This document shows positions 1-10,984 of a stretch of DNA of 64,000 bases, piece after piece. Position numbers and translations under genes: made by a program. Under the pieces are notes generated by a model. The model did not search any database and was not told the DNA's origin. It saw nothing but the letters and a program-made list of their open reading frames with translations. Position 1 is the first letter of the stretch. Every line of letters begins with the position of its first letter. This DNA comes from Microplitis mediator. Taxonomy: Eukaryota; Arthropoda; Insecta; Hymenoptera; Braconidae. The stretch spans positions 8,618,001 to 8,682,000 of the forward strand of contig NC_079978.1 of the NCBI RefSeq assembly GCF_029852145.1. Direction: 5' to 3'.

Positions 1-826
1 TAGACAATTGAAGAATAAGTACACGCATTTTTTTCAATTTCATTATTTTCATTTATTTATTTAAAATTTATAAATTGTCTCATATCTGCTATATTCACAC
101 TCATACTAATTTTTCACATTACTATTATAAATAGTATATAATATATTTTTAATAAAAATGAAAATTTATTTTTTTATAAAACGATACCACCACTGACAAA
201 GTAATGCGTTGCTACGTGTTCCATATTATCACTGAATCATTCAGCAGCAAACTGGAGTATTGTCTCTATCTGAAGCTCGCTGTAAAAAATGTACATTAAA
301 TAAACGTGGTGGGATTCTTCCAACAGAGGAAATACTAAATTTATTTATTCTGAGTCATCGTATAATATCAACTTAAAGTATAGATACTGTACTGCTAAAT
401 TTTTTTTTTGTTTAGAATTAATTTTAACTGTAAAGTTATTTTTTTAAAACTTTTTACTTGCACTAAAAACTTCAAATAAAATTCGAAAAAATTCTAGTTT
501 GTAATCTAAAGTAATAGAAATTAAAAATTTTTCCTGGCATTGACAATATTTATTAAGTACTTCTTTATATCAATTAAAGTACCATTTTTTTCACAATTTT
601 GTAAATTGAAACAGAATTCAGAAGATTAGATGGGTTGAGATTTTTCTCCTGCTGAACGATTATATTATAATAAAATAAATAATTTAAGTAAAAATATTTG
701 TTTTTAAAAACACAATGCTCCAAAAAAATTTTACGATTAAAGTCTTAATATGTGTAAAATGGGCGAATAAACTAGAGGATCTGGTTTAGGTGTGAATGAA
801 TTTTAACAACTAATAATTACACAAAG
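1..826. repeat. 5' part of a duplicated F1 unit, non-coding
   Basis: This stretch is closely similar to 10985-11491 continuing at 12512-12610, and both copies lie upstream of an F1 retropepsin gene, so it is the upstream part of a duplicated unit. It shares the segment around CGTGGTGGGATT (302-313) with 11336, 21000, 38970 and 57400. I see no ORF or RNA gene. It may hold an upstream exon or promoter, but nothing in the sequence proves that. Confidence 0.6.
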
Positions 827-3263
827 TTAACCCTTCAGCACTCGCGTTAGAGCAACGTAAAACATTACCCGCGTGATGAGAGAAAGTCTCACGCTTCAGC
901 GCACCGTAAATTTTAAGTTAAATACAATAAAAATATTATGCACTTTCCTAGTTATGACGTAATTATAATTTATTTGAATATTTCGCTTATTTTTATTTTT
1001 AAATTTTCTATAATGTACTTGTTTTTTAACTTTTTAATTTTATGAGTAATGCCCCTGTGGAAAAGCTCTCATAAATTCTGATAAGATATTGAATATTTTT
1101 TATGAGAATCTATGAGCTTCGAAAATATCTATGAGATTTAAAAAAATTCTCATATGAATTTTTATGAGAATCTATGAGTCAAAGCTTTTAATGTTTTCCT
1201 ATCATGATTTCCGTACTAGATTTTTAAAAGAATGAGTAAGATTTTTTAATTTATGAGATTTTGTGACTCGAATTCCGCCAACGATTATGAGATTCAATAA
1301 ATACTTTCACTTCTATAAGATTGTTGCAGTTTATTCTGATGTATTTTCAATAAGAATTGATCAGGCGAATTCCGATGTTATAATACTTACAAAATCGCAA
1401 TAAGATTATTTTTTTATACGAAATTTTCAGAATTTATAAGTTTTAGTAAGAGTTATCCTAGGAGATAATATCTTATTGAATATCATAAAATATTTGTCAT
1501 ATTTTATGAGAAAATATTTAACATGTATTTCTTCGAAATTTTATGAGACTGAATCAGGAATCACATGGACAAATGCAGACCTTTTTCTCATAAAAATTTT
1601 ATGAGAATTAGTAAGAAAATCTATAATCGAATTAACTTGTAAAAACTTGAAAGATTTAATTTTAATTTAAAAGCTATGTGATTTATGAGTTTTTGTAAGT
1701 TTTATTTAGAAGGCTATTACTTATAAAATATTATGGAGTACTTATGAGATTTTATAAATAATTTCCATTCACATAAAATATTAATTTTATCAGATTTCAT
1801 TTAAAAATAATTGCTTAACTTTATTTTTTTTTTTACAAGAATTTACACCAGAAATACTAATATTATCACTTTTTCTTGTACTTTGAATATTTTAACTGTT
1901 CGATGAGTGAAAACATAAGTTTTTATGTGATTTTTTACAAACCCAGTAATGTATCTTGCCCCATTTTTTTTTTTTTGGTGCAAGATACATTATTTTTTTG
2001 TAGCAATATTGCATTTTTTTGGTTAAACAAAATAAAATTTCTCGGAACAAGTACTATTCTTTTTACGCAAGTATTTTTGTATTCTCCGACCAAAATAACA
2101 AAAGTTGCTTAAGTCAAGAGAAAAAATTTTTTGGGAGAAAAGATCGATATGGAGAAGGGGTAAATCACCGGTGCTAGCCAGCAGCAGCGGGAGTAGTTCG
2201 GTGCTCGCCACGAGATCGCGCCTACGACATGTAGTGTCCCTGGTAAGACATTTATTTCAGAAGTGTTATATTCCAAATTTCAATACGATATTATTCGAGT
2301 ACTCCTCTGTCATTTGACAGACCAACAAGTACCTGTTTGGGTTGTACTATAGTATATCCCATAATACATCATGACTTTAATATTTAACATTAATGTTTAC
2401 TTGAGTAATTTTTCGATGAATAAATAAACTAACTCAATTTCATTGATTTTTCGTAAATAGATTGCTAAGGATTTTCGGCATAAATACTCATACAAATATT
2501 CTTGAGTATACATAATAAAAACTTTTTGGATTCATGCTAAAAAATTCAATAATTAAGCATATAAACCTTATCATAAATCAATCTCATACATATTTTCGTT
2601 ACTATATGGAAAATTACTGTAATCACATTGATTAATCAGTATCAAATCTTGTATGATTACTTCAGAAATCGTCTCATACAATCTTATTCATTTCCAAAAT
2701 CTACTCAATTGTAAACTTTACATTTTTCGAAAACTTATAAATACTTATAATCACAATATTACAGCTTCTGTTTCTTACAGATTCTGATGATTTATATGAG
2801 AATTTTAAGAAAAATTTTTTTTTGATGCACCATCTATGAGAAAATAATTGTATAAGAATTTTTGAGATTTTTCGTGGACAAATACTGATCGTTTTCTCAT
2901 AGCCAATTTTTTTTATGAGATTTTATAAGACCTTTTCCACAGGGTGACAGATGTAACGGCTAAAAAAAATGGCGGTGATTGCCGAAAAGATTCGGAACTG
3001 TCCAAACTGAGCCGAACCGTATAAATTTTTACGCCTTACTTTACTCGCGTGATGAGAAAAAGTCTCATGGCTTTTTCAAATAAATCTTTTAAAAATATTT
3101 TTTTTGTTCGAAATAATTTTCAAATTTCAAAATCATAAAAAGCATGAAATTTTATTAAGATAAAAAAAATTTCACTAGGTAATTTCATTTGAAATTACTT
3201 TGAAAAAAATATTCGAAGTCAAGTGTGAGAAAAAAACTCATAGCGCGGGTGCTGAAGGGTTAA
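827..3263. mobile_element. piggyBac-like non-autonomous element A (TTAA-flanked), with a nested insertion
   Basis: The element (831-3259) is bounded by TTAA at 827-830 and 3260-3263. Its ends read CCCTTCAGCACYCGCG and the inverse. TTAA duplications with CCY termini are the hallmark of piggyBac-type transposition. Copy B at 26702-28916 is in the opposite orientation. After subtracting younger insertions both cores are about 540 bp and collinear. No transposase is encoded, so it was mobilised in trans. Positions 1052-2944 are a separate, younger element. Confidence 0.85.
1052..2944. mobile_element. CCCTGTGG-family inverted-repeat element, copy 1
   Basis: It starts with CCCCTGTGGAAAAG and ends with the inverse CTTTTCCACAGGG. 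TG on both sides (1050-1051, 2945-2946) is a 2-bp target duplication, since element B keeps the uninterrupted site (27631-27645, other strand). The interior is rich in short TATGAG/CTCATA words. Copy 2 (33332-35181, opposite orientation) is similar along its whole length. Small ORFs occur at corresponding places in both copies but look like nothing known. The superfamily is unclear; ISL2EU-type elements are one group with 2-bp duplications. Confidence 0.8.
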
Positions 3264-4300
3264 TAGATAAATAATTTAGGTCTTTATTTATACTTTATAC
3301 ATTTAAAACTGTTAAGAATTAATATTAGATAGCGAATGCGACAAAATAGATAAGCGATAGCGAATGCGACAAGTTAAGCGATTTGAGAACACGTGATAAT
3401 TAGTACGATTGCACGATGATGATTGCGATGATGAGACGGCGTCTCCCTCCTTCGTTGCCGCTCGGTAGTGACGTGGCAGCATGGCTGCAGTAACGAATTT
3501 TCCCATTAGCTTAAAAGCGCGCCAACAGGAAATAGTTAGCCGCCAATTTTTTCTGATTGGCCGGCTAGTAGCGGGTTCTCATGCTGATTTGCCACGGTCA
3601 TGAGCAAGAAATTGCACATGTTGGGCCCAGATAGCGAGTGACCCGGCACTATTCTGACATTGAAGTTGGTAGCGAGTTCGGTATCTCTCGGATTTAGCGG
3701 AAATGCACGACGCTTTTAAAATTAATCAAGCTCTCGACTGAACAATATGTATAGCGAATACAAATACATACATAGTATTCTCAATACATTTTTTCTTTTC
3801 TTGTCATATGAGTGGCTAACTGAACCGACAGAGGGGTAACGCAGCCAGTGCTAAGAGTAGGGACATTATCCCTACTCTTAGCGCTAACTCCGTATAGCAG
3901 TGCATAGCATTTGATTTACGGCGGGTCTATAATAACTTTTGCCTCTGCTTTTCTCAAACAATTCCTCAAACTGCAAAATTAAGAACGAGGCTCAATGCAT
4001 TGCTCTATAATTCAGCAATCTACGTTTTTATTTTTCAAAAATGTTTATTTATTTAAAAGAAAACCGGGGACGAAGTGTCCATTTACTGCGCAAGTGCAAC
4101 AAGGATAGTACTGTTCGTCGACTTGAGTGTGATAGAGAAAAAAGTTCAGACCCCCCTAAAAGCAACTTCACAGCTCACCAACATCTCAATGCATCAGTAG
4201 TATGGAAAATTCCTCGTTATACAAATCATCGGCTCTTATTTAAATCATAAAAATGTTTTATATTTTTTTTTTTTTTAATTCATTAAGCGTGAAGCACAAT
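3264..4300. other. Unassigned spacer with a perfect hairpin
   Basis: No supported gene. A repeated word near AGCGAATGCGACAA occurs at 3331 and 3360. A perfect 14-bp inverted repeat (GCTAAGAGTAGGGA, 3850-3863, with 3869-3882) has a 5-nt loop. From about 4120 to 4260 the sequence matches 12605-12720, so the F1 unit resumes there, and 3264 to about 4120 is extra relative to the second unit. Confidence 0.5.
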
Positions 4301-4304
4301 TTAT

Positions 4305-5040
4305 ATACGACATCTAAGGGAGCCGGTTTTTTCTTTTTGTGGCTTTTAACCATTAAATTCGTTTATTATCCGTCTATTTCGGAAGAATCAGTCAAAATTT
4401 TGCAAGTTTGAAAAAAAAATTTTTTTTTCTGGGGCACGAAGCCCCCTTCGCAAAAAATTATAAAAAAAATTTTTTTTTTATTTTCCATCAAGTTATGACC
4501 TTTATAATGTTTTTATCATATTTTAGACCAATATGTGATATGTGGGGTGAAATGGCCCACGTGAAAAAAAAAAATTTGTAACAAAAAAATTAACTTGACG
4601 GAAAATAAAAAAAAAATTTTTTTTGTTACAATTATTTTTTTTTGAGTGGTCCGTTGTACCCCACATATCACATATTGGCCTAAAATATGGTAAAAACATT
4701 ATAGAGGTCAAAACTTGGCGAAAATTAAAAAAAAAATTTTTCACCTAATTTTTTTCAGGTGGTCCATTATGCCCCAGATATCGCAGATCAGCTTAAAATA
4801 TCTTTGAAACAACAGAAATAACATAATTTGACCGAAAATGCAAAAAAAAAAATTTACCGAATTTTTTTTCAGGTAGTCCATTATGCCCGAGATATCGCAA
4901 ATCAGTCTAAAATATCTTTAAAACATCAAGGATTTCATGATTTGACCGAAAATAAAAAAAAAAATTTTTATCAAATTTTTGAAGGGGGCCGCCGTGCCCC
5001 AGGGGGCCTTAGCACCCCGGTCTCTCCTACTTTTATTTAT
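4305..5040. repeat. Imperfect tandem repeat of the GGGGCACGA type
   Basis: Diverged units of roughly 100-130 bp repeat a pattern: a GGGGCACGAAG or GTGCCCCAG word, a poly(A)/poly(T) block, a segment like TTGACGGAAAAT, and a phrase near ATATCACATATTGGCC. Related sequence lies at 15233-15668, where it is bounded by inverted copies of AGAGCCTGGGGCACGAA, and loosely at 29514-30278. The ORFs across it (for example 4523-4744 minus, 4828-5103 plus) are homopolymer artefacts. Confidence 0.6.
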
Positions 5041-5379
5041 TTTTTCATGTCTTTATATATTTATCAGTTTTTATTTCGTGAAAAGCTTATCACTATCTTT
5101 TAATTGTAAAAGTTGTTTTTGAATGAATCATATCGTTTTTACTTTCTTGCCCGAACATCCTTAAATAAAAAAGGCATGAGATGTATGAAGCCTTTTTTCC
5201 GATTACTTGATTGGTCGAAAGCAAAAAAATATATACAAACAACACGAAAATATACATTAAAACAAATATATGAAAAACGACACGCGCAAAATATTACGCT
5301 AGTAATAGTAATAAACGGTATTAGACAAAACGAGACGGGACAAATAGCAGCGAGTCGATCCCGTCCTCACCGGGACGTT

Positions 5380-5516
5380 AAATACAAATTTATACAGTCC
5401 GTAGCAGAGATGAGGGGGCGGAGTCTGTCAAAGAGAAGCGACTCAGGCGCGTGCCCGAGTCAAAGTGGTTAGAATTTCATTGTGTCATCAGACTCATTAC
5501 TGGATCTGAATCAACA
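5380..5516 (+). other. Candidate noncoding first exon of F1a
   Basis: A GC-richer stretch ends in TCAACAG/GTAGCAG, a credible splice donor (exon end 5516). The acceptor before the F1a start codon lies at 5796. Paralogues have the same kind of boundary (CAGCAACAG/GT) at 17882, 24788, 54328 (CATCAG) and 62485. The upstream stretch 5056-5155 is duplicated at 14733-14826. The exon start is not determined. Confidence 0.45.
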
Positions 5517-5610
5517 GGTAGCAGAGACTTCACAATAACGGTATTTATTAATTATTAATTTGTATTATAGTTATATATTATGGGATTACCCCCATGGAAA
5601 AAATTAATAA

Positions 5611-5611
<1 letters not shown>

Positions 5612-5664
<53 letters not shown>
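5612..5664. repeat. (AT)n microsatellite in the F1a intron
   Basis: A pure AT dinucleotide run of about 50 bp sits in the predicted intron 5517-5796. Confidence 0.95.
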
Positions 5665-5668
<4 letters not shown>

Positions 5669-5804
5669 TATGTTTGTTATATTCTAACATATATTTTTTT
5701 TATAAATTTTTACATAGGGGTATAGTACAAATACATAATCTGAGGTGTAACAATAATTTTTTAATAAAATGATTATTTTTTGTTTTTTTTTTATAGGTAT
5801 CAAA

Positions 5805-6254
5805 ATGGTTACTAAGTGGAAAAACTCAACATCAGAACTTCCATCAACCCAATCGACTCGGGTCAATAGTTTGGAGATGTCAAACATCTCTGGTGTGAAT
5901 GCGATCGTTTATACTTATTCAAACAATTTTTTATTTGTCCGTGACCGCTTTTCGGGGATGAAATTTTTAATTGATACTGGTGCTACTGTTAGCATCTATC
6001 CTCGATCTTACGTACCAAGGCGCATCAAACCTTGTCGTGATTTTAATTTCAATTTGCAAGCAGCGAATAGTGCTGCGATTTGGACATACGGAAGCACCAC
6101 CATGCAATTGGATCTAGGATTGGAAGAAATTTTCGACTGGCAGTTCAAAATCGCTGACACTCCTGTACCAATCATTGGTTCTGATTTTATAGTTGATTAT
6201 GGAATCATCGTTGATCTTAAAAACAAAAGACTTATTAATCCAGCCGGCTTGTAA
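5805..6254 (+). CDS. F1a: single-lobe retropepsin-like aspartyl protease (149 aa)
   Basis: The protein is a retroviral-type aspartyl protease domain, expected to act as a homodimer with one Asp per subunit. The active-site strand FLIDTGATVSIYPRS lies at about residues 57-71. A substrate-flap stretch (LQAANSAAIWTYGS) follows, then PIIGSDFIVDYG, the conserved second hydrophobic-Gly motif. The N-terminal 45 residues are Ser/Thr/Asn-rich. The start ATG is 8 nt behind a strong acceptor (pyrimidine tract plus TATAG, ending 5796); upstream codons in this frame are intron. The domain resembles the protease of Ty3/Gypsy Pol, but no RT or integrase follows, so this looks like a captured stand-alone gene. 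F1b is very similar and equally intact, which suggests that selection preserved both. The substrate is unknown. Confidence 0.85.
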   Translation: MVTKWKNSTSELPSTQSTRVNSLEMSNISGVNAIVYTYSNNFLFVRDRFSGMKFLIDTGATVSIYPRSYVPRRIKPCRDFNFNLQAANSAAIWTYGSTTMQLDLGLEEIFDWQFKIADTPVPIIGSDFIVDYGIIVDLKNKRLINPAGL

Positions 6255-6692
6255 ATTTGCAACTTTTAAGTCGGCTAGATAATTTTTAGAAACGAAATTT
6301 TGATAAAACTGAATAAAAATAGTCTCAATTCTTAAAAAATTTTTTTTTTACGTTTTTCAAAATTTTTCCAATCGTGTACATTTCGAACATTCATTTAAAC
6401 AAAAAAATTCACAAATTGTACATTCTTTTGTATCGTTCCATTTCATGTCAATAAAAAAAAAATCACATTAAAATATTGTGTTTCAACGATTTTAACTTTA
6501 TTGTATTTTATAAGTATTTTCCCAAACCCTTAATTTTAATTTTAAAATGATTCCACTTAGTCTATTAGTTTTTTATATTATTACATATAAGGCCAAAACA
6601 CAAATCATCAGATCCCAGACAGTTTGTCTCAATATACTGAGCGACAGCGTGTTCGCATCTAATACACACGTCCTCAAACACATGTTTTCTGT

Positions 6693-6772
<80 letters not shown>

Positions 6773-6777
6773 TCAAT
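6255..6777 (+). other. F1a 3' flank with (TG)n microsatellite
   Basis: Positions 6255-6480 resemble the 3' flanks at 20290-20480 and 56635-56790, including AATAAA-type signals near 6450. A pure (TG)n run spans about 6699-6770. ORFs reading through the microsatellite are not genes. Confidence 0.7.
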
Positions 6778-6849
6778 TGCACGCCTCGAATGCGAGAGGA
6801 GAGGTTGTGCTTTATAACGAACTTGTCAAGGTCACGCGATTTTTTCGCA

Positions 6850-7591
6850 TTAAGGAGGTTCGACCGAAACTAGTGAGTCAAAGTAGTGTTTGAATTTTTT
6901 CGTTTGCTAAATTCTCCTAATAGTTTTAAAAATTCATTATTTTCATTTATAATAACATAAAGAATTCATAAATTAATATTTATTACTTATTTAATTAAAG
7001 AAAGTAATGAAATTACTTGGTTATTTGTGACTCATATGATTTAATGAAAAGATTTGGCAACAGTGCGTCCTAACTTCTTACACATCGATATTCAAATTAA
7101 AACGGGAAAAATTTATTTCTAATCTCTTCTCTCTCATTAATGTATTTCCATCTTTGTTTTTTCCCTCAGCTGCTTCCGCGACGTTGCCAAACCCTCAATA
7201 AAATATGTATCTCTGTCGATGAAGGAGATTAAGTAATAAAGTTTAACTTTATTTATTTAAATAATTACAACGGTAACACTTTATTGTTAAAATCTTATCA
7301 TATTCAAAAAATATTCAAGTTTATGGCATGAGGTTTTTTATTTCTTAAACTTGGAAGGTTAATAATGAAAAAAATCGAATAAGTCATGACAGAAGCTCAT
7401 CCGCCATAAGAGCCTGTGTATAAGAACTTTAAAAACGTCATTTTTAAATATTTTTTTCTAAAAAACTAGACGCTGGATCATATTCAAATTTTGAGAATAC
7501 ATAGATTTAGTATTTCTGTACATGTATACTAAGTTTCAAATCTTAAAGTTGGAAAATCTTTTTTACATTGGATTCGGTCGAACCTCCTTAA
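6850..7591. mobile_element. TTAA-flanked MITE, GGAGGTTCGACCGAA family, copy 1
   Basis: The element (6854-7587) begins GGAGGTTCGACCGAA and ends with the inverse, between TTAA duplications at 6850-6853 and 7588-7591. That is piggyBac-type. No coding capacity. A second copy (31625-37588) is split by larger insertions. Confidence 0.9.
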
Positions 7592-7719
7592 ACTGTGTAT
7601 ATTATTTTCGTATCACACTAACACGTTATAAAAAGCACATTAATCTAACAAGGAAACATTAATTAATAAAACTGATACTTTTATTAAGTTGTCCGATACG
7701 ATTATAATTATTTTGTATT

Positions 7720-7946
7720 TTTTTCTGAAAACTGTATTCAAAAACGAAGAAAATAAGAAAAAAAAGTTTTCACTTGGACCATTTTTGAACGAATGCTGGG
7801 AGTTCAAAACAAATTTCTTTTACACTCATTGTTTTATGGTCAAAAGAAATTTTTTTTAGAATTCCCAGCATTTGTCCAAAAATGGACCAAACAAAAACTT
7901 TTTTTCTTCACTTTCTTCGTTATTGAATGCAGTTTTTAGAAAAAAC
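7720..7946. repeat. Long inverted repeat (hairpin with about 100-bp arms)
   Basis: The arms are about 7720-7825 and 7848-7946. Paired words include TTTTCTGAAAACTG with CAGTTTTTAGAAAA, and GACCATTTTTGAAC with GTCCAAAAATGGAC. A transcript would fold into one long imperfect hairpin. Confidence 0.85.
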
Positions 7947-8876
7947 TACAAAAAAATTATTTATAAAACGTCCTTCTATCTTTTAACTTAATTTTTCGAA
8001 AAAAAAATACAATTTTTTCGATTATTACCATTTAAATTAATTGCTTTTATTTTTTTTTTCCAAATTTAAAGGTTCTCTGGGCACTCTCAAAAATTTTTAG
8101 CATGGTGTTATGAGATATAAGGTTTGTTAAAAAAAATTTGTTTTTCAATTTGGAAAAAGAAAATATAACTCGAAAAGACATTACTCTGAAAAATTCGAGG
8201 ATTTGCAGAGAATGTCATAGTTTTATATATATATAAAAAAAAAAATCAAAAATCAAGAATGGTAAACATCGAAGAATTTTTGATTTTTTCCAAAAATTAA
8301 AAAAAAAATAATGAAGATACGTTGCAATATTTTTTTTGTATGTTTTTTCGAAAAGTACATTTAAAAACAAAAATGTCGAAAACAAAACGTCCCAATCAGT
8401 CGAACTTTGAAAAAGTTATAGCTTATTTGAAATAAAAAAAGCCATTTTTTTTCAAAATTTATAACTTTTTTTTGGTTGGCTGAAAAAATTATGAGAAACG
8501 TTTTTCATGGGGTAGAAAAGGAGAAAAAATTTTCAGCCAAATCTAAAATGGTCGGGATCAAAAGTGGTCGATTTAGCGTGGAATGCCCCATATATTTTAT
8601 CGTAATATGAGCGTTGGAGGTGTGCACTTTGGTATTTTCCAACCTTTTTTAATTTATCAATTTTATTTAAATATCATTTACTACTATTACTTTTCTGTTT
8701 ATTTATCGTTATTCAATTATTTTTTAACAAATTTTATTAAAAATTTCAAAAGAACTTGTACTTGAAAATTTGAATTATTTTTCATCAAATATTATTCAAA
8801 ATTTTTAAGCTGAATAATTAGTTCACAATTTAAAAATTAAAAATTATCACTTGCGCCTAATTTTATTTTATTTAGC

Positions 8877-10643
8877 CACACAGAAAAAAAAAAATCTTGA
8901 CTCAAGAAAATTTTTCTTCGACCAAGAACTTTTTCAGCGAGTGGAATGAAAACCGAAAATTTCTTGAAAGAAGTGAAATAATTTCTTGATTTTTAAATCT
9001 TCAATTAAGAAAAAAAATTCTTAAGCCAATACATATTTCATACTTGGTCCAATAATAGAATTACTTGTTTTAAAAACTTGCAGTTTTTAGTTTAATAATA
9101 ATTTTTTTTAATCTGAGTATGTTACTTACTTAAACCAAGAAATAAAAATATTTAGTTCGAGAAAGTTATACACTTAATTAAAGAACTATGATGTTTTGAA
9201 ACAATAAACGGTACGAACTCGAACTAAAAATAATAGGAGTTGATTCAAGAAATTTAAACTCTTGGTTTGAGCATAGTGTACTTTCTCTGACCAATCACAC
9301 GAAAAATCTCAAACGAAGATTACTGGAGTCTCAAGCCAAGAAAGTTTTCTCTTGGATTCTCACTCATAGGTGCTCCCTCCTTCGCACCCGAAGGAATGAA
9401 TACTCCCCACTCTCTCTCTTTCTCACACTAGCGCAGCAAATGGATTTTGAGTTCACCTTTTTATTTTAAATAAATTAAAAATTAAATAACCAAATTATAT
9501 TATTATAATAAATTAATTGATTAATGTAATTATATAATATTGAATAATTTCTCAATTTTTTTTGTAATTAAATTTGTTTTTTTTTTTTTTAACTTTTTTA
9601 TATTTATGTCGAAATTCATTTATGAATGATTCATACAATCCGTTCAGTATTTTGGTAAAATGTCAAAACTAACATTTTTCTAAATTATTGGCGATAACAT
9701 TTGTAATATTAATTCTGGGTTTAGAATTTAAAAATGTGACTGACCATAAGCCAGTGTGGTTCAGTATATGTGGGCAAAGTAAACGTAGCCTAACAAAGGC
9801 TGGGATGGCTTAGTTGGTAAAGCTCTCGCGTGACGCCGAATCGATCTGGGTTCGATTCCTCGATTAAGCGATAATTGTTTTTTCTCAATTTGTTTAAATA
9901 TTTAGCTTATTGCGAAACTTGCCCCCATCCCTTATAAATGCTTTCTGATACAGTATTTATTTGCTTCACAGCATTGTTTGTAATATTTAAACAAAAAAAA
10001 AATTGTTCATTAAAAAAATGAAACAAAAAAAAAATAAATTTTTTTAGCTCGATAGATTTATTTGCTTAAGTAAAGAAATTAATTTCTTGGCTGAAAATTT
10101 TTTTTTGTTTGCGACAAATGAAAAAATTCTTGGCCCAAGAAAGTTTCTTCTTGGTTTAAAAAATTTTTTTTCTTAGTCCAAAAACTTTTTTTTTTAGCTC
10201 AAGACATTGCTTCTTGACTCGATAAGGTAACAGTCTTTAGACAAGAAACAAATTTCTCGAGTTAAAAACAAACTTTCTTGGCCCGAGAAAATAATGCTTT
10301 AAACCAAGAACAAACTTTCTTGGGCCAAGAAAGTTTGTTCTGGGTTTAAAACATTATTTTTCATGGTTCAAAAACTTTTTCGTTTCAGCTCAAAATATTT
10401 TTTCTTGACTTAAAAACGTAACAATTTTCAGCCAAAAAAAAAATTTTTGGGACCAAGAAATTTTTTTCTTGGTTTAAAGAATTTATGTTTTAGACTAAGA
10501 AAATTATGTCTTCCGCGAAGGAAATAATTTCTTGATCCAAATAATTTTTTTACTTCAATAAAGTAAGAAATTTTGCTTGGTTTAAGAAAAAAATTTCGAA
10601 GACATTTTATTTCTTGTTTCAAGATTTCCTTTTTTTCTGTGCA
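8877..10643. mobile_element. CACAGAAAA-family inverted-repeat element (long copy)
   Basis: The element (8879-10641) begins CACAGAAAAAAAA and ends with the inverse. CA flanks both ends. The interior is a mosaic of short CTTGG/CCAAG and CAAGAAA words in both orientations, which would fold back on itself. A 223-bp relative at 18815-19037 has a clear TA target duplication. A tRNA-like segment (9798-9870) lies inside. Confidence 0.75.
9798..9870 (+). pseudogene. tRNA-like segment (SINE head or tRNA pseudogene)
   Basis: It contains a good A box (TGGCTTAGTTGG, 9806-9817) and B box (GGGTTCGATTCC, 9848-9859) at about tRNA spacing. The D arm can fold, but the T-stem and acceptor strands do not pair and no 3' partner for GCTGGGA is present. 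A working tRNA is therefore unlikely; a tRNA-derived SINE head or an old pseudogene fits better. Confidence 0.6.
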
Positions 10644-10984
10644 TGTATAAGCGCTGATCGGCTATATACATTCATAATAATATATTTTAAGTACAGATAT
10701 AATTTACAAATAATAAATAAAAAGTTAAGAATTTCATTGCAGAGAAAGAATAAAAAAAAAAGGAATGAATGCAATTATTATTAAATACACATGTCTATTA
10801 TTGGAGCGTAATGTCACAGAAAATATGTATTTCTAGTGGATATTCTGTACTGAAAGACAGTATTAAAAAATTTTATAGCTCTGAATTCATCAAACAATAA
10901 CACTATATGTAAATATTTTAACGATTTTAACATTTGTTATATTTATTTACCATTAAAAAAACAATCAGCTACTATAGTTGCAAA

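Larger units (their letters stand above)
6778..8640. mobile_element. TGCACGCCTC inverted-repeat element, split by a TTAA element
   Basis: The left end TGCACGCCTCGAATGCG (6778) is matched by an inverted right end near 8607-8626. A shorter, reversed copy lies at about 26868-27482 inside piggyBac-like element B. Both share an internal stretch (here 6800-6835 and 7600-7650). The copy is interrupted at 6850-7591 by a TTAA-flanked element. The exact right boundary is uncertain because similarity continues a few bases past the repeat. Confidence 0.6.

Noticed and set aside
1876..2317. Overlapping 60-78 codon ORFs also found at 33921-34359
   Set aside because: They correspond because the two copies of the CCCTGTGG element are similar throughout; start points differ, there is no known domain, and they include long homopolymers.
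6547..6893. ORFs across the TG repeat
   Set aside because: Long Cys-Val or His-Thr runs are translations of a dinucleotide microsatellite.
9798..9870. Functional tRNA gene
   Set aside because: The acceptor and T stems do not pair, so only the promoter boxes survive.
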